64,000 nucleotides of DNA, taken from Brevundimonas sp. Its GTDB lineage: Bacteria > Pseudomonadota > Alphaproteobacteria > Caulobacterales > Caulobacteraceae. A model generated the notes under the pieces. The model worked only from the letters and a program-made list of their open reading frames with translations, ran no database searches and had not been told where the DNA came from. A program made the translations under genes and the position numbers. Shown one piece after another: positions 27,465 to 35,582 of this stretch; position 1 is the first letter of the stretch; the number at the start of each line of letters is the position of its first letter. Location of the stretch: the NCBI RefSeq assembly GCF_013912065.1, contig NZ_JACESA010000014.1, positions 1 through 64,000 on the forward strand, in the 5' to 3' direction.

Positions 27465-29021
27465 TTATTTCTTGGGAGGGAAGCCCGGAAGGCCCGGAAG
27501 GCCTCCCGGAAGTTGTCCGCCGCCCCCGAGGGGGTTTCCAAGTCCCGCGAGGCGGTCCTGGATGGCTTTCAGTTCGTCGGCGCTAGGTTCCGGCGTCTTG
27601 CCGCCGCCCAGGGCCTTCAATCGGTTCATGTCCGGGCCGCCGGCTCCCCCCATGCCGGGGATGCCGCCGCCGCCGAGACCGCCCAGCATGGCGGCCATCT
27701 GCTGCATCTTCCTGGGGCCGCCGCGCGCCATCTGCTTGACCACGTCGGCCATCTGGCGGTGCTGTTTCAGAACCCGGTTGACGTCCTGGACCTCGACGCC
27801 GGCGCCGGCGGCGATGCGCTTCTTGCGGCTGGCGTTCAGCAGGTCCGGCTTCTTGCGCTCGACCTTGGTCATCGAGGAGATGATAGCTTCCTGGCGCAGG
27901 ATCATGCGGTCGTCGATGCCGCTTTCGGCCATCTGGCCCTTCATCTTGGCCACGCCGGGCAGCATGCCCATGATGCCCTGAAGCCCGCCCATCCGCTTCA
28001 TCTGCTGAAGCTGACCGGCCAGGTCGTCCAGGTCGAACTGGCCCTTGGCCAGTTTGCGGGCCATCTTCTCGGCCTTGGCCTGGTCCAGGTCCTGGCTGGC
28101 CTTTTCGACCAGGGCGACGATATCGCCCTGGCCCAGGATGCGGCCGGCGACGCGACGGGCGTCGAACACGTCCAGCGCATCGACCTTTTCGCCCGCGCCC
28201 AGATATTTGATCGGCAGGCCGGTGACAGCCCGCATCGACAGCATGGCGCCGCCGCGCCCGTCGCCGTCGGCGCGGGTCAGGACCAGGCCGGTCAGAGGCA
28301 GGCGTGCGTGGAAGGCGGCGGCGGTGCGTACGGCGTCCTGGCCGGTCAGGCTGTCGGCGACCAGCAGGGTCTCGACGGGCTGGGCGATCTCGGCGACCTC
28401 GGCCACCTCGTTCATCAGCCCCTCGTCCAGGGTGATGCGGCCGGCCGTGTCGAGGAGCAGGACGTCGAAGCCCTGAAGCTTGGCCGACTGAAGCGCCCGG
28501 CGGGTGATCTGGACCGCGCTCTCGCCCGCCACGATGGGCAGGACAGCGACCTCGATCTGCCGGCCCAGTTGGGCCAGTTGTTCCATCGCGGCCGGACGAC
28601 GCGTGTCCAGCGAGGCCATCATGACCTTCTTGCGATCGAACTTGGTCAGGCGCAGCGCCAGCTTGGCCGAGGTCGTGGTCTTGCCCGAGCCCTGCAGGCC
28701 GGCCATCAGCACCACGGCGGGCGGATTGGCGTTGGTGTTCAGCGGGACCGGCTCTTCGCCGCCCAGCATCTCGATCAGGCCGTCATAGACGATCTTGACC
28801 ACCTGGTCGGCCGGCTTGACCGAACGGATGACCTCTTCGCCGGTCGCGCGCTCGGTGGCGAAGGCGATGAATTCCTTGACCACGGGCAGGGCGACGTCGG
28901 CCTCGAGCAGGGCCACGCGCACCTCGCGCATCGCCTCGGCCACGTCCTTTTCGGACAGGGCGCCGCGGCCGGTGATCCGGTCGAAGACGCCTGTAAGCCG
29001 CTCGTTCAGAGCCTCGAACAT
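27465..29021 (-). CDS. ffh: Signal recognition particle GTPase Ffh
   Basis: Binds signal peptides of membrane proteins and 4.5S RNA and docks on FtsY. The 518 residues comprise the N domain (MFEALNERLTGVFDRITGRG), the G domain with GLQGSGKTTTSAKLAL, DTAGR, DSLTGQDAV and TRADGDGRGGAML, and a Met-rich M domain ending in a Gly/Pro-rich tail (about 470-518). It lies 24 bp upstream of rpsP on the same strand, so ffh-rpsP probably form one transcript. I saw no 4.5S RNA signature in the window. Confidence 0.95.
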   Translation of the reverse strand: MFEALNERLTGVFDRITGRGALSEKDVAEAMREVRVALLEADVALPVVKEFIAFATERATGEEVIRSVKPADQVVKIVYDGLIEMLGGEEPVPLNTNANPPAVVLMAGLQGSGKTTTSAKLALRLTKFDRKKVMMASLDTRRPAAMEQLAQLGRQIEVAVLPIVAGESAVQITRRALQSAKLQGFDVLLLDTAGRITLDEGLMNEVAEVAEIAQPVETLLVADSLTGQDAVRTAAAFHARLPLTGLVLTRADGDGRGGAMLSMRAVTGLPIKYLGAGEKVDALDVFDARRVAGRILGQGDIVALVEKASQDLDQAKAEKMARKLAKGQFDLDDLAGQLQQMKRMGGLQGIMGMLPGVAKMKGQMAESGIDDRMILRQEAIISSMTKVERKKPDLLNASRKKRIAAGAGVEVQDVNRVLKQHRQMADVVKQMARGGPRKMQQMAAMLGGLGGGGIPGMGGAGGPDMNRLKALGGGKTPEPSADELKAIQDRLAGLGNPLGGGGQLPGGLPGLPGFPPKK

Positions 29022-29267
29022 TCACTACCTCGTGGCGACGGGTGAAACGGCTCCATACGACAACGACCCCCGGCGACGATCACGTCGGCGGAGGGTTCTC
29101 GCCAGCCTCGTCCATCAGAGATGGGGTCGTGCTGGTGGAGACGCGAGGTTCACTTGCGTCGGAAGCGGCGGCTTATGAAGGAAAACAAGGGGAATGTCGA
29201 CTCCCGCGGCCGTTTCGCAGCTCGGAGCAAAGCCCGACCGGCTCGACGCAATGAAATCAGAGGCGAG

Positions 29268-29639
29268 TCAGACCGAAATATCCACCAGCACGGCCGTCGT
29301 CTTTCCCGTCTCGGCGGCTTCCTGGACCTTGGCCTTCATCGCCTCCTGCAGTTTTTGGGCGATCAGTTTGGCTATCTCGTCTTCGACGGCGGCCTGGTGT
29401 TCAGCCGGCATGGCGGCGACGTCGCTCTCGCTCATCTTCTTGTCGGACAGGACTTCCGCGCGGAGCCGCTCCTTCAGCTTCTCCATCTGCTGATCGTGCG
29501 CCCAGACGCTGAAACCCTTTTCCCGGATCTGGTCCAGATCGCCCTGGATCGACGAGGTCGGCTGATATTTCCCGGTCGACAGGGCTAAACCGACCGAGGC
29601 GACATTTCCGATGGAGCCGTTAAGTGACGAAACCGACAT
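29268..29639 (-). CDS. Hypothetical protein, helical and charged
   Basis: A 123-residue protein that I do not recognise. It starts MSVSSLNGSIGNVASVGLAL, then QGDLDQIREKGFSVWAHDQQ and a long Glu/Lys/Ala-rich helix, ending in TGKTTAVLVDISV. No signal peptide or membrane helix is visible. The start region (surface-like SSLNGS) and the downstream helix recall small flagellar or export-related proteins, but this is only an impression. The ATG at 29637-29639 follows directly on a terminator-like hairpin whose 3' arm contains the only ribosome site (GGGAG). Confidence 0.7.
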   Translation of the reverse strand: MSVSSLNGSIGNVASVGLALSTGKYQPTSSIQGDLDQIREKGFSVWAHDQQMEKLKERLRAEVLSDKKMSESDVAAMPAEHQAAVEDEIAKLIAQKLQEAMKAKVQEAAETGKTTAVLVDISV

Positions 29640-29642
29640 GAA

Positions 29643-29690
29643 AAACGTCTCCCGACAGGCCGGTTCAGCCGGCTGCTGCGGGAGACGTTG
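29643..29690 (-). terminator. Hairpin after ctpA overlapping a ribosome site
   Basis: The 10-bp outer stem is AACGTCTCCC/GGGAGACGTT, with an inner GC-rich stem. On the minus strand a T5 run follows, then C and the ATG of the next gene. It looks like the ctpA terminator, but its 3' arm supplies GGGAG for that next gene. Confidence 0.75.
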
Positions 29691-29714
29691 CAAGGCGCGG
29701 GCCGAGGCCCGGCT

Positions 29715-31094
29715 CTATTCGTCCTCGGGCAGGTCCTCGTCGGTCGTCGGCGCGTCCGTCTTCGGCTCCGACCCAGGCTCGGTCACGACAATATTCTCCG
29801 GCGGGGCGGACAGCTTCGACAGGTCGCCGCCGGCGCGCAGGACGTCGAGCGCGCGCAGCAGCTGGTAGTCCTTCTCCTTGTCGAAGTCCTTGCCCGGGGC
29901 TTCGTGGGGGGTGTGCGGTCCCTTGCGCTCGGCGCCGATGGAGGAGTCCAGGGCGGTGGAGTAGGCCGCCTCCGAATAGATGAAGCTGGAGCGCGAGACG
30001 ATCCGGGCCTCGGCCTCAGACCGGGCCACCTCGAGGTCCGGCTCGATGCCGATCTTCTGGATCGAGGCGCCGGACGGGGTGTAGTAGCGGGCCGTGGTGA
30101 TCGACAGGGCGCCGTCCTGACCCTGGCGCAACGGGATCACCGTCTGAACCGAGCCCTTGCCGAAGCTGGTCAGGCCGACGACGATCGCCCGCTCATGGTC
30201 CTTCAGGGCGCCGGCGACGATTTCCGAAGCCGAGGCCGAGCCGTAGTTGACCAGGACCACCACCGGCAGGCCGCCGGTCAGGTCGCCGGCCTTGGCGGAA
30301 TAACGCTGAATCTGCTCGGGCTTGCGGCCGCGCTGACTGACGATCTCGCCGCGTTCCAGGAAGGCGTCGGACACGTCGATGGCGGCGTTCAACAAGCCGC
30401 CGCCGTTGTTGCGCAGGTCCAGCACATAGCCCTTCACGCCCGGCTTCTGGGCCTTGATCTTGGCGATGGCCTCGGTCAGTTCGCGGCCGGTGTTCTCGTT
30501 GAAGGTCGAGACCCGCAGATAGCCGAAGTCGCCCTCGACGCGGCCGGTGACCGACTGGACCTTGATGATTTCGCGGGTCAGGACCACCTCGCGCGGCTCT
30601 TCGCCGTCGCGCAGGAAGGTGACGCGGACGCTGGTGCCAACCTCGCCGCGCAGCTTCTCGGACACCTGGGTGACGGTCAGGCCCGCGGCGTTCTGGCCCT
30701 CGATCGAGGAGATGACGTCCCCGGCCTGGACCCCGGCCTTGGCGGCGGGGCTTTCGTCCATAGGCGAGATGACCTTCACCAGACCGCCTTCGGAGGTGAT
30801 GGTCAAGCCGACGCCCGAATACTGGCCCTCGGTCCGCTCGCGCAGTTCGTCATAGCTGGAAGGCGGCAGATAGTTGGAATGGGGATCCAGCGCCGTCATC
30901 ATGCCGGCGAGAGCGGCCTCGATCAGCTTCTTGTTGTCGACCGGCACCACATAGGCCTGCTCGACGATGCCGACCACGTCGCCGAACAGCTCTAGCATGC
31001 GGAAGGTTTCGTTGCGGGGCGTCTGGCTGGTGGCGACGGCGGCCGAGCCGCCGAGAACCAGTGCGGCGCAGCCGACGAGGAGCAGTTTACGCAT
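29715..31094 (-). CDS. ctpA: C-terminal processing protease CtpA (S41 family)
   Basis: Periplasmic serine protease of the tail-specific type. It has about 459 residues: a signal peptide (MRKLLLVGCAALVLGGSAA), a PDZ domain (VISPMDESPAAKAGVQAGDVI), and the S41 catalytic domain with YGSASASEIVAGAL (Ser) and TSFGKGSVQT (Lys). The C-terminus is Asp/Glu-rich. I chose the ATG at 31092-31094, nine codons inside the longest frame, because it begins the signal peptide. It follows the EnvC-like gene, which it may help regulate by degrading cell-wall factors. Confidence 0.93.
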   Translation of the reverse strand: MRKLLLVGCAALVLGGSAAVATSQTPRNETFRMLELFGDVVGIVEQAYVVPVDNKKLIEAALAGMMTALDPHSNYLPPSSYDELRERTEGQYSGVGLTITSEGGLVKVISPMDESPAAKAGVQAGDVISSIEGQNAAGLTVTQVSEKLRGEVGTSVRVTFLRDGEEPREVVLTREIIKVQSVTGRVEGDFGYLRVSTFNENTGRELTEAIAKIKAQKPGVKGYVLDLRNNGGGLLNAAIDVSDAFLERGEIVSQRGRKPEQIQRYSAKAGDLTGGLPVVVLVNYGSASASEIVAGALKDHERAIVVGLTSFGKGSVQTVIPLRQGQDGALSITTARYYTPSGASIQKIGIEPDLEVARSEAEARIVSRSSFIYSEAAYSTALDSSIGAERKGPHTPHEAPGKDFDKEKDYQLLRALDVLRAGGDLSKLSAPPENIVVTEPGSEPKTDAPTTDEDLPEDE

Positions 31095-31233
31095 TCGGTC
31101 TCTTTCGGTCGGGCCGATCATGATGGGCGCCCGTTGGGAGGGGTAAGCCTCGCCGACACGACGAAATCGTGGCGACGCGGCGTCGCGCCGATAAAATCAG
31201 CGTCGGAGCAGAATGCAAAGCTCTATTGCGGGT

Positions 31234-32313
31234 TCATCTCAGCCAGGGGCCGGGGTCGATGGGCCGTTCCTCGCGGCGCAGCTCGAAATAGACGTCGCCG
31301 TCCGGCCCGCTGCGTCCCAAGGGCTGGCCGTCGGCGACGCGGGCGTCAGGCGTCACCTCCACACTTTCCAGCCCGGCGATCACGGCGCGCCAGCCGGGGC
31401 CCAAGTCCAGGATGACCACCTGACCCCAGCCGGTCAGAGGACCGGCATAGGCGACCTTGGCGTCGGCGGGCGCGACCACCGCGGCCCGGTCCGCCCGCCA
31501 GCGCCAGCCCGAGGTCCCCGCTCCCCACGTCTGGGTCGGCGCGCCCTGGACCGGCGAACTGAGGCGGCTGCGGCCCGCGGGAAGGCGGGCGGGCGCCGCG
31601 TCGGCAGGCTCGGCGGTGGGGACGGAGCCGCCCAGTTCCCGGATTCGGCCTTCCAGCACACGGGCGACGCGTTCGGCGGCGCGGGCCTCAGCGTTCAGCA
31701 CGGCGGTCAGGGCGGTCTTGCGCGCGGTCACGCCCTCGATCTCGGCGCGGCGGTCGCCTTGAGCGCTCTCGGTCGTCAGCAAGCGCTCCGACGACAGGAC
31801 GGCTAGACGGCGGATGCGCATGATTTCGTCCTGACGATCAGCCAGGGTCCTGGCCCGCTTCTCCAGATCGGGCGTCATGGCCTTCAGCAGAATGGAGGCG
31901 CGCACCGTGTCCACCGCCTTATCCGCCGGCACCAGCAGGGGCGGCGGCGGGCGGCGGCTCATCATCTGCAGGGCGCTGAGCAGCCGGCCCTGGGCGCCGC
32001 GTTCCCGGGCCAGGTTCGCGACCAGTTCAGCCTCCCGCACGCTGAGCTGCTGAAGGCGGGCGCGCTGATCCTCGATCTGGCGGTCGTCGGTCCGTTCGTC
32101 GGCGCGCAGAGCGGCCAGACGGCGTTCAAGGGTCGTCAGCTCCGCCTTGGCGGCGTCGGCGTCGGCACGCAGACGGCGGGCCCGCACGGCCTCGTCGCGG
32201 TATTCCGCCTGGATGCGCGACAGCTCGCTCTCGCCTGCCTGACGCCCCACGGCGGGTGCGGCGAGGACGAGACCCGTCAGCAGGGCGAGGGAGAGTGTGG
32301 TGGCGCGACCCAT
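31234..32313 (-). CDS. EnvC-like murein hydrolase activator, degenerate LytM domain
   Basis: A 359-residue secreted protein: signal peptide (ending AAPAVGRQ), long coiled coil (about 25-245), then a LytM/M23 domain (about 255-359). The zinc ligands of active M23 enzymes are gone. The usual HxH before the last strand reads DVYFELR, and the other His/Asp positions read RWRADRA and VVILDLG. It is thus an activator of amidases at division sites, like EnvC, rather than an enzyme. It sits between rlmH and ctpA, the usual alphaproteobacterial order. Confidence 0.88.
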   Translation of the reverse strand: MGRATTLSLALLTGLVLAAPAVGRQAGESELSRIQAEYRDEAVRARRLRADADAAKAELTTLERRLAALRADERTDDRQIEDQRARLQQLSVREAELVANLARERGAQGRLLSALQMMSRRPPPPLLVPADKAVDTVRASILLKAMTPDLEKRARTLADRQDEIMRIRRLAVLSSERLLTTESAQGDRRAEIEGVTARKTALTAVLNAEARAAERVARVLEGRIRELGGSVPTAEPADAAPARLPAGRSRLSSPVQGAPTQTWGAGTSGWRWRADRAAVVAPADAKVAYAGPLTGWGQVVILDLGPGWRAVIAGLESVEVTPDARVADGQPLGRSGPDGDVYFELRREERPIDPGPWLR

Positions 32314-32314
32314 G

Positions 32315-32779
32315 TCAGTCGCGATGATAGGGTGATCCGGCCAGGATGGTCACGGCCCGATACAACTGTTCCGCCAGCATGGCGCGGGCCAGGGCGTGGG
32401 GCCAGGTCTGGGGGCCGAAAGCCAGGGTCGATCCGGCGGCGGCGCGCACGCTCTCGTCCAGCCCGTCGGCCCCGCCGATGGCGAAGACCAGCCGGCGTTC
32501 GCCCTGATCGCGCAGTTTGGCCACATGATCGGCGAAGGCGCGCGACGGATAGGTCTTGCCGCGTTCGTCGCAGGCGATCAGATGCGCGCCTTCGGCGGCG
32601 GCGAGGATCAGCTCGGCCTCCGGCGCCTTGCCCGGCTTGCGGGCCTCCAGATCGATCAGTTCGAGGGGACCGAGGCCCAGCGCGCGGCCCGCGAGGGTGG
32701 CGCGCCGGGCGTAGTCGTCGGCGAGCGTCGCCTCAGGCCCCCGGCCCGGTCGGCCGATGGCGACGATGCTCAGCCTCAC
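32315..32779 (-). CDS. rlmH: 23S rRNA pseudouridine-1915 N3-methyltransferase RlmH
   Basis: SPOUT-family enzyme that methylates pseudouridine 1915 in helix 69 of 23S rRNA. It has 154 residues, the normal size, with LIACDERGKTYPSRAFA, the knot motif VFAIGGADGLDESV and the C-terminal LAEQLYRAVTILAGSPYHRD, an RlmH hallmark. It lies four bases after rsfS and two before the EnvC-like gene, so it is mid-operon. Confidence 0.95.
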   Translation of the reverse strand: MRLSIVAIGRPGRGPEATLADDYARRATLAGRALGLGPLELIDLEARKPGKAPEAELILAAAEGAHLIACDERGKTYPSRAFADHVAKLRDQGERRLVFAIGGADGLDESVRAAAGSTLAFGPQTWPHALARAMLAEQLYRAVTILAGSPYHRD

Positions 32780-32783
32780 GGTC

Positions 32784-33209
32784 CTAGTCGCGGACCATGC
32801 GGTGGGCGGAATCGACGGCCCAGATCTTCTCGATATTGTAGAAGGTCCGTACTTCCGGGCGGAACAGGTGGACGATCACGTCGCCGGCGTCGATCAGAAC
32901 CCAGTCGCAGTGCGGCAGGCCCTCGACCTTGGCCTTGCCCAGACCCTGTTCCTTGAGGGTGCGCAGCAGGTGGTCGGCAATGGCGCCGACGTGGCGGTGC
33001 GACCGGCCCGAGGCGACAATCATGGTGTCGGCCATGGCGCTTTTGCCCTTGAGGTCGATCAGGACCATGTCCTGGGCCTTGTCCTCGTCGAGGCGGGTCA
33101 GCAGGGCTTCTTCAAGCGGGGTCGAGCCGACCGGACGCGGGCCGGAATCGCCGAAAGCGGCGACAGACTCGGATCCGTCTTCGGAATGGAGAGGTTCGAT
33201 AGCGTCCAT
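32784..33209 (-). CDS. rsfS: Ribosomal silencing factor RsfS
   Basis: Binds protein L14 and blocks subunit joining in starvation. The core domain shows LIDLKGKSAMADTMIVASG, HRHVGAIADHLLRTLKE and the closing DAGDVIVHLFRPEVRTFYNI. With the ATG at 33209 it has 141 residues including a variable acidic N-terminus. The frame is open to a GTG at 33311, so the start is uncertain. The gene order nadD-rsfS-rlmH is conserved. Confidence 0.9.
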   Translation of the reverse strand: MDAIEPLHSEDGSESVAAFGDSGPRPVGSTPLEEALLTRLDEDKAQDMVLIDLKGKSAMADTMIVASGRSHRHVGAIADHLLRTLKEQGLGKAKVEGLPHCDWVLIDAGDVIVHLFRPEVRTFYNIEKIWAVDSAHRMVRD

Positions 33210-33342
33210 CTCGTGCGCCGTGTTCGAAACGGCGGCGTCTTGCGTATCATACGCGGGCGAGGGGGTCAGCGGAGGGCTCCGGGAGCGTTGACTAAAGCAG
33301 CCCTTTAGCACGGATAGGCCGAAACGTGAACCGGCGCCGGGA

Positions 33343-33921
33343 TCACGAGGCCGAGCGTCGTCCGTCCGAGGTTCGGATCGCGGTCGAGGACAGGGGATTC
33401 AGCGGCGCCGTCAGATAGGTCCAGGCAGGGGCCGCCAGGGTCGGCAACAGGCCGGCCTGCTCCGCCGGAACGCGGAAGGTGGCGAACCGCGCGGCCGCCG
33501 GGGCGGTGCGGCTGTCGAGCAGAGACCCCGGCCGGGCGATCACCGCCACCGGCGTCAGCCGCATGATGTCGGTCCAGCCCCGCCAGCGGTGGAAACTGGC
33601 CAGATTGTCCGACCCCATCAGCCAGACGAAGTGGACGCCGGGGTGGCGGGCGACCAGCAGGCGCAGGGTGTCCACCGTCCAGGCCGTCCCGGCCCGGCTC
33701 TCGAAGTCCGACACGATCATCGACGGACCGCGCGCCTGTTCGCGGGCCGAGGCCATGCGGTCTTCCAGGGGGGCGCTGTGGCGGGCGTCCTTCAATGGAT
33801 TCTGGGGCGAGACCAGCCAGACGACCCGATCCAGGCCCAGGCGACGCATCGCGGTCTCGGCCACATGGGCGTGCCCCTCGTGCGCCGGATTGAAGGAACC
33901 GCCGAACAGGCCGACCTTCAT
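33343..33921 (-). CDS. nadD: Nicotinate-nucleotide adenylyltransferase NadD
   Basis: Adenylates nicotinate mononucleotide to make deamido-NAD, the substrate of the NadE encoded at 10.7 kb. From the ATG at 33919-33921 it has 192 residues, with GLFGGSFNPAHEGHAHVAE (GxFxPxHxGH motif) and the C-terminal ISSTAIR-like end here read as LSSTAIRTSDGR. The frame is open upstream to 34083, and the PGM before the start is similar in relatives, so the true start may be further up. Confidence 0.9.
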   Translation of the reverse strand: MKVGLFGGSFNPAHEGHAHVAETAMRRLGLDRVVWLVSPQNPLKDARHSAPLEDRMASAREQARGPSMIVSDFESRAGTAWTVDTLRLLVARHPGVHFVWLMGSDNLASFHRWRGWTDIMRLTPVAVIARPGSLLDSRTAPAAARFATFRVPAEQAGLLPTLAAPAWTYLTAPLNPLSSTAIRTSDGRRSAS

Positions 33922-34089
33922 CCCCGGCGTCAGGATCAATCCGTCGCGCAACCCCCCGGAGCGGGGGCCGGCGCCTTTGGGCGCGGGACCGGCGTGGAAG
34001 AAGGACAAGCGGGCGTCTCGGGGGGAGTTATGCTCAACGGCGCCCTTATCATGGGGCTCGGCGCCTGTCCCCCGATTAATCATCCGCGC

Positions 34090-34986
34090 TCAGACGGCGG
34101 CCTCGAACAGGGCGTCGCGGGCGACGTCGGCGTGGGTCATGGGGAACAGATGCCCGCCGCCGGCCACCGCCTCGACCGAGACATGGGACAGGCCGCGCGG
34201 GGCGACGGGCACGCTGGTCAGGGCGCCGTGCTCGGCCTTCAGGATCCGGGTCGGGCCGTGATAGCGCCGTAGCGCCCGCCATGGATTGTGCGCCTGGGCC
34301 GAATAATTGGCCGCCTCCCAGGCCGGGGTCGCCGTCAGGGCCAGGCCCTGGGGCGTCTCGGCCAGGCCTTCCGACAGATAGTCGGCCAGCACCATGTCGG
34401 GCCAGCCCTTGAAGGCGCCCCGCCCGCGATAGGCGGCCATGGCCTGTTCGCGGCTGTCGAACAGACTGCGGCGGCGCAGGGTGGATTTGGCGAGCGGGAT
34501 GGCCGCCATCAGCCGGTGGGCGAAGGGCAGGTTGAAGGCCAGCACTGCGGACCGTTTCCAGATCACCGGATCGAACAGGACCAGGCGCGAGACGCGGTCC
34601 GGCCGTTCGGCGGCGGCCAACAGCGAGGCGGTGCCCCCCATCGAATGGCCGGCCAGAACCACCGGCGGGCCGTCGATGGACTGGATCAGGCTCAGCAGAT
34701 CGTCCCTATGGTCCAGCCAACTGGTCTTGGGACGGGCGAACACCGGCAGGTCCGATCCGCCGTGGCCGCGAAGATCCGGCGCCCAGATCCGCAGCGACGC
34801 CGACAGGGGCGAGAGCAGGCTTCGATAGGTCGCGGCGTTGAAGCCGTTGGCGTGGGAGAAGATCAGATCGACGGGCCGGTTCGGGTCCCCGTAATCCATC
34901 ACGGACATCCGGCCCGCGCCCCAGCGGTTGTCGATCGGCACGCTGAGACGGCGGGGCGGGGACATCAGCGCGGCGTCCATGATCAT
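34090..34986 (-). CDS. Alpha/beta hydrolase
   Basis: A 298-residue hydrolase: oxyanion region FSHANGFNA, nucleophile elbow AGHSMGG (Ser), acid in the C-terminal part and catalytic His in VAGGGHLFPMTH. The SHANGFNAATYRSLL wording is typical of a small conserved bacterial hydrolase group of unknown substrate. The ATG at 34984-34986 overlaps the zur stop (ATGA), so it is coupled to zur. A link to zinc physiology is only inferred. Confidence 0.82.
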   Translation of the reverse strand: MIMDAALMSPPRRLSVPIDNRWGAGRMSVMDYGDPNRPVDLIFSHANGFNAATYRSLLSPLSASLRIWAPDLRGHGGSDLPVFARPKTSWLDHRDDLLSLIQSIDGPPVVLAGHSMGGTASLLAAAERPDRVSRLVLFDPVIWKRSAVLAFNLPFAHRLMAAIPLAKSTLRRRSLFDSREQAMAAYRGRGAFKGWPDMVLADYLSEGLAETPQGLALTATPAWEAANYSAQAHNPWRALRRYHGPTRILKAEHGALTSVPVAPRGLSHVSVEAVAGGGHLFPMTHADVARDALFEAAV

Positions 34987-35474
34987 GCAGCCTCTCGGCA
35001 GGCGGCGCACAGACCGTGCGCCTCTATGGTCGTGCGGGCGATCGCATAGCCCACGGCGGCCGCGGCGGCGTCTATGACGCCCTGGTCCGGTCCGCTGATC
35101 TCACGCGTCGAGCCGCAGCAGTCGCAGATCAGGAAGGCCGCCGCATGGGTCGTCTCCCCTTCGTGACCGGCGCAGGCGACATAGGCGCTGATGGAGGCGA
35201 TCCGGTGCGCCATGCCCTGGCGTTCCAGGAACTCGAGGGCGCGATATACGGTCGGCGGCTTGGCGGCCTGACCGTCCTCGCCGAACCGGGCGATCAGATC
35301 ATAGGCCTTCACCGGTTCGCCGGTCTGAAGCAGCAGAGACAGGACCCGCCGGCGCGGCGGCGTCATCCTTTCGCCCGCTGCCGCCATGCGCGCTTCCGCC
35401 CCCTCCAGCGCGCGGGTCAGAGCCGCGCCGTTCAGGCCCGAAGGATCGTGGTCATGGTCGCAGGTGGAACTCAT
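34983..35474 (-). CDS. zur: Zinc uptake regulator Zur (Fur family)
   Basis: Metal-dependent repressor, 163 residues. It has an N-terminal winged helix (ERMTPPRRRVLSLLLQ, PPTVYRALEFLERQGMAHR), then a dimerisation domain with CAGHEGETTHAAAFLICDCCGS and a last Cys pair CAAC, the structural-zinc cysteines of the family. The N-terminus is His/Asp-rich (CDHDHD). The Zur reading is favoured by the neighbouring ZnuD-like receptor and the palindrome between them. It is divergent from the receptor. Confidence 0.87.
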   Translation of the reverse strand: MSSTCDHDHDPSGLNGAALTRALEGAEARMAAAGERMTPPRRRVLSLLLQTGEPVKAYDLIARFGEDGQAAKPPTVYRALEFLERQGMAHRIASISAYVACAGHEGETTHAAAFLICDCCGSTREISGPDQGVIDAAAAAVGYAIARTTIEAHGLCAACREAA

Positions 35475-35534
35475 GCGCCACAGCTAGTCGCTGACCGCCT
35501 CCGCCGCAACAGAACACGGCTTGACGTTTCGTGA

Positions 35535-35549
35535 TGTTATCTCATAACA
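35535..35549. promoter_or_regulatory. Candidate Zur operator
   Basis: Perfect palindrome TGTTAT-CTC-ATAACA in a GTGATGTTAT context, close to the ATGTTATA-type Zur boxes of alphaproteobacteria. It lies 61 bp upstream of zur and 34 bp before the receptor ATG, so it can control both, with strong repression of the receptor expected. Confidence 0.75.
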
Positions 35550-35582
35550 CATTCAGCCCTCCTACCGAAAGAAGTCGTGTCC

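Noticed and set aside
26820-29045. A 741-codon open frame on the plus strand across rpsP and ffh
   Set aside because: Antisense shadow; begins in Gly/Phe/Ser-rich sequence that is the complement of the S16 tail repeats.
27465-29267. 4.5S (SRP) RNA gene close to ffh
   Set aside because: The conserved GGAAGG..AGCAGCC-type tetraloop region was not found on either strand around ffh.
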